The notes under the pieces are model-generated. The model searched no databases, had not been told where the DNA came from, and saw only the letters and a program-made list of their open reading frames with translations. Made by a program: the position numbers and the translations under genes. Of a DNA stretch of 64,000 nucleotides, positions 63,892 to 64,000 are shown in pieces. Location of the stretch: positions 1,142,431-1,206,430 of the forward strand of contig CAVZTJ010000015.1 in NCBI GenBank assembly GCA_963778075.1, written 5' to 3'. The first letter of the stretch is position 1. Each line of letters begins with the position of its first letter. The DNA is from JASHPR01 sp963778075. GTDB taxonomy: Bacteria; Actinomycetota; Actinomycetes; Streptosporangiales; Streptosporangiaceae.

Positions 63892-64000
63892 CCTTGCGGG
63901 CCACCCACCGGCACACCTCATGGTCACCGGCCAGGTCGGAGAATGAACCTTGAATCTGTCTCGTCGGCCGCAACCGGCCGCAACAGCAGAGCGGCCGATA

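Overview
The window is high-GC DNA (roughly 68-70% by eye, with strong G/C bias at third codon positions and frequent GTG/TTG starts). It comes from a monoderm actinomycete. NarL- and OmpR-type two-component systems, a Drr-type ABC exporter, transglutaminase, MerR/TetR/ArsR regulators and actinobacterial lipoproteins all fit a soil Streptosporangiales/Trebonia-like lineage, but the species cannot be named from the sequence. No rRNA, tRNA or CRISPR array was seen.

Region by region. (1) 1-7.1 kb: a NarL/LuxR-type two-component system, divergent from a four-gene export module (lipoprotein, HlyD-like adaptor, ABC ATPase, FtsX-type permease). (2) 7.1-14.7 kb: an APC amino-acid permease, a chlorite-dismutase-like protein, a frameshifted ArsR regulator and a frameshifted transmembrane transglutaminase. 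(3) 14.6-28 kb: a mobile-element hot spot. A 1.46-kb segment (end of the transglutaminase gene, a spacer, and the end of a peptide-binding lipoprotein gene) is present twice as direct copies flanking a 6.8-kb island. The left copy carries a 237-bp MITE-like element and an ISL3 element; the right copy carries an IS256 element. Each copy preserves the empty site of the other's insertions, so target duplications can be read directly. The island holds a deleted IS1182-like element, two copies and a remnant of an uncharacterised ~500-aa protein family followed by hairpins, a secreted ricin-type lectin and a truncated IS1595 transposase. (4) 27.7-35.8 kb: two peptide/nickel-type binding lipoproteins without intact permeases (only a decayed dppB remains), an EamA transporter, remnants of a third FtsX permease and of a Mutator transposase, and an Ada-AlkA fusion whose glycosylase half looks dead. 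(5) 36.2-42.3 kb: a second copy of the export module, in the same gene order, divergent from an OmpR-type two-component system. (6) 42.3-48.9 kb: a second, more decayed dppB/ada segment, a DinB-like protein, and a mercury-linked cluster (MerR, membrane protein, thioredoxin-MerB fusion), then GNAT, small zinc-binding and ArsR remnants. (7) 49-55.5 kb: a secreted protein, a VIT1-type transporter (frameshifted), a DUF6529-like membrane protein, and a TetR-controlled Drr-type exporter. (8) 55.5-64 kb: a large tandem zinc-ribbon/tyrosine-recombinase-like gene broken by frameshifts, an IS110 element interrupted by an intact IS256, and a TetR/SDR/membrane-protein locus.

What ties the window together. 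First, a 17-18 bp element, TGTCCGGATCTGACTAGC with small variations, occurs seven times and sits mainly ahead of transport or secreted-protein genes. It looks like an undescribed operator or promoter. Second, two paralogous export modules are each paired with a different class of two-component system. Third, about 17 reading-frame breaks, mostly single-base changes in G/C runs, affect host and mobile genes alike. They could be true decay or assembly indels, and genes called pseudogenes here should be read with that in mind.
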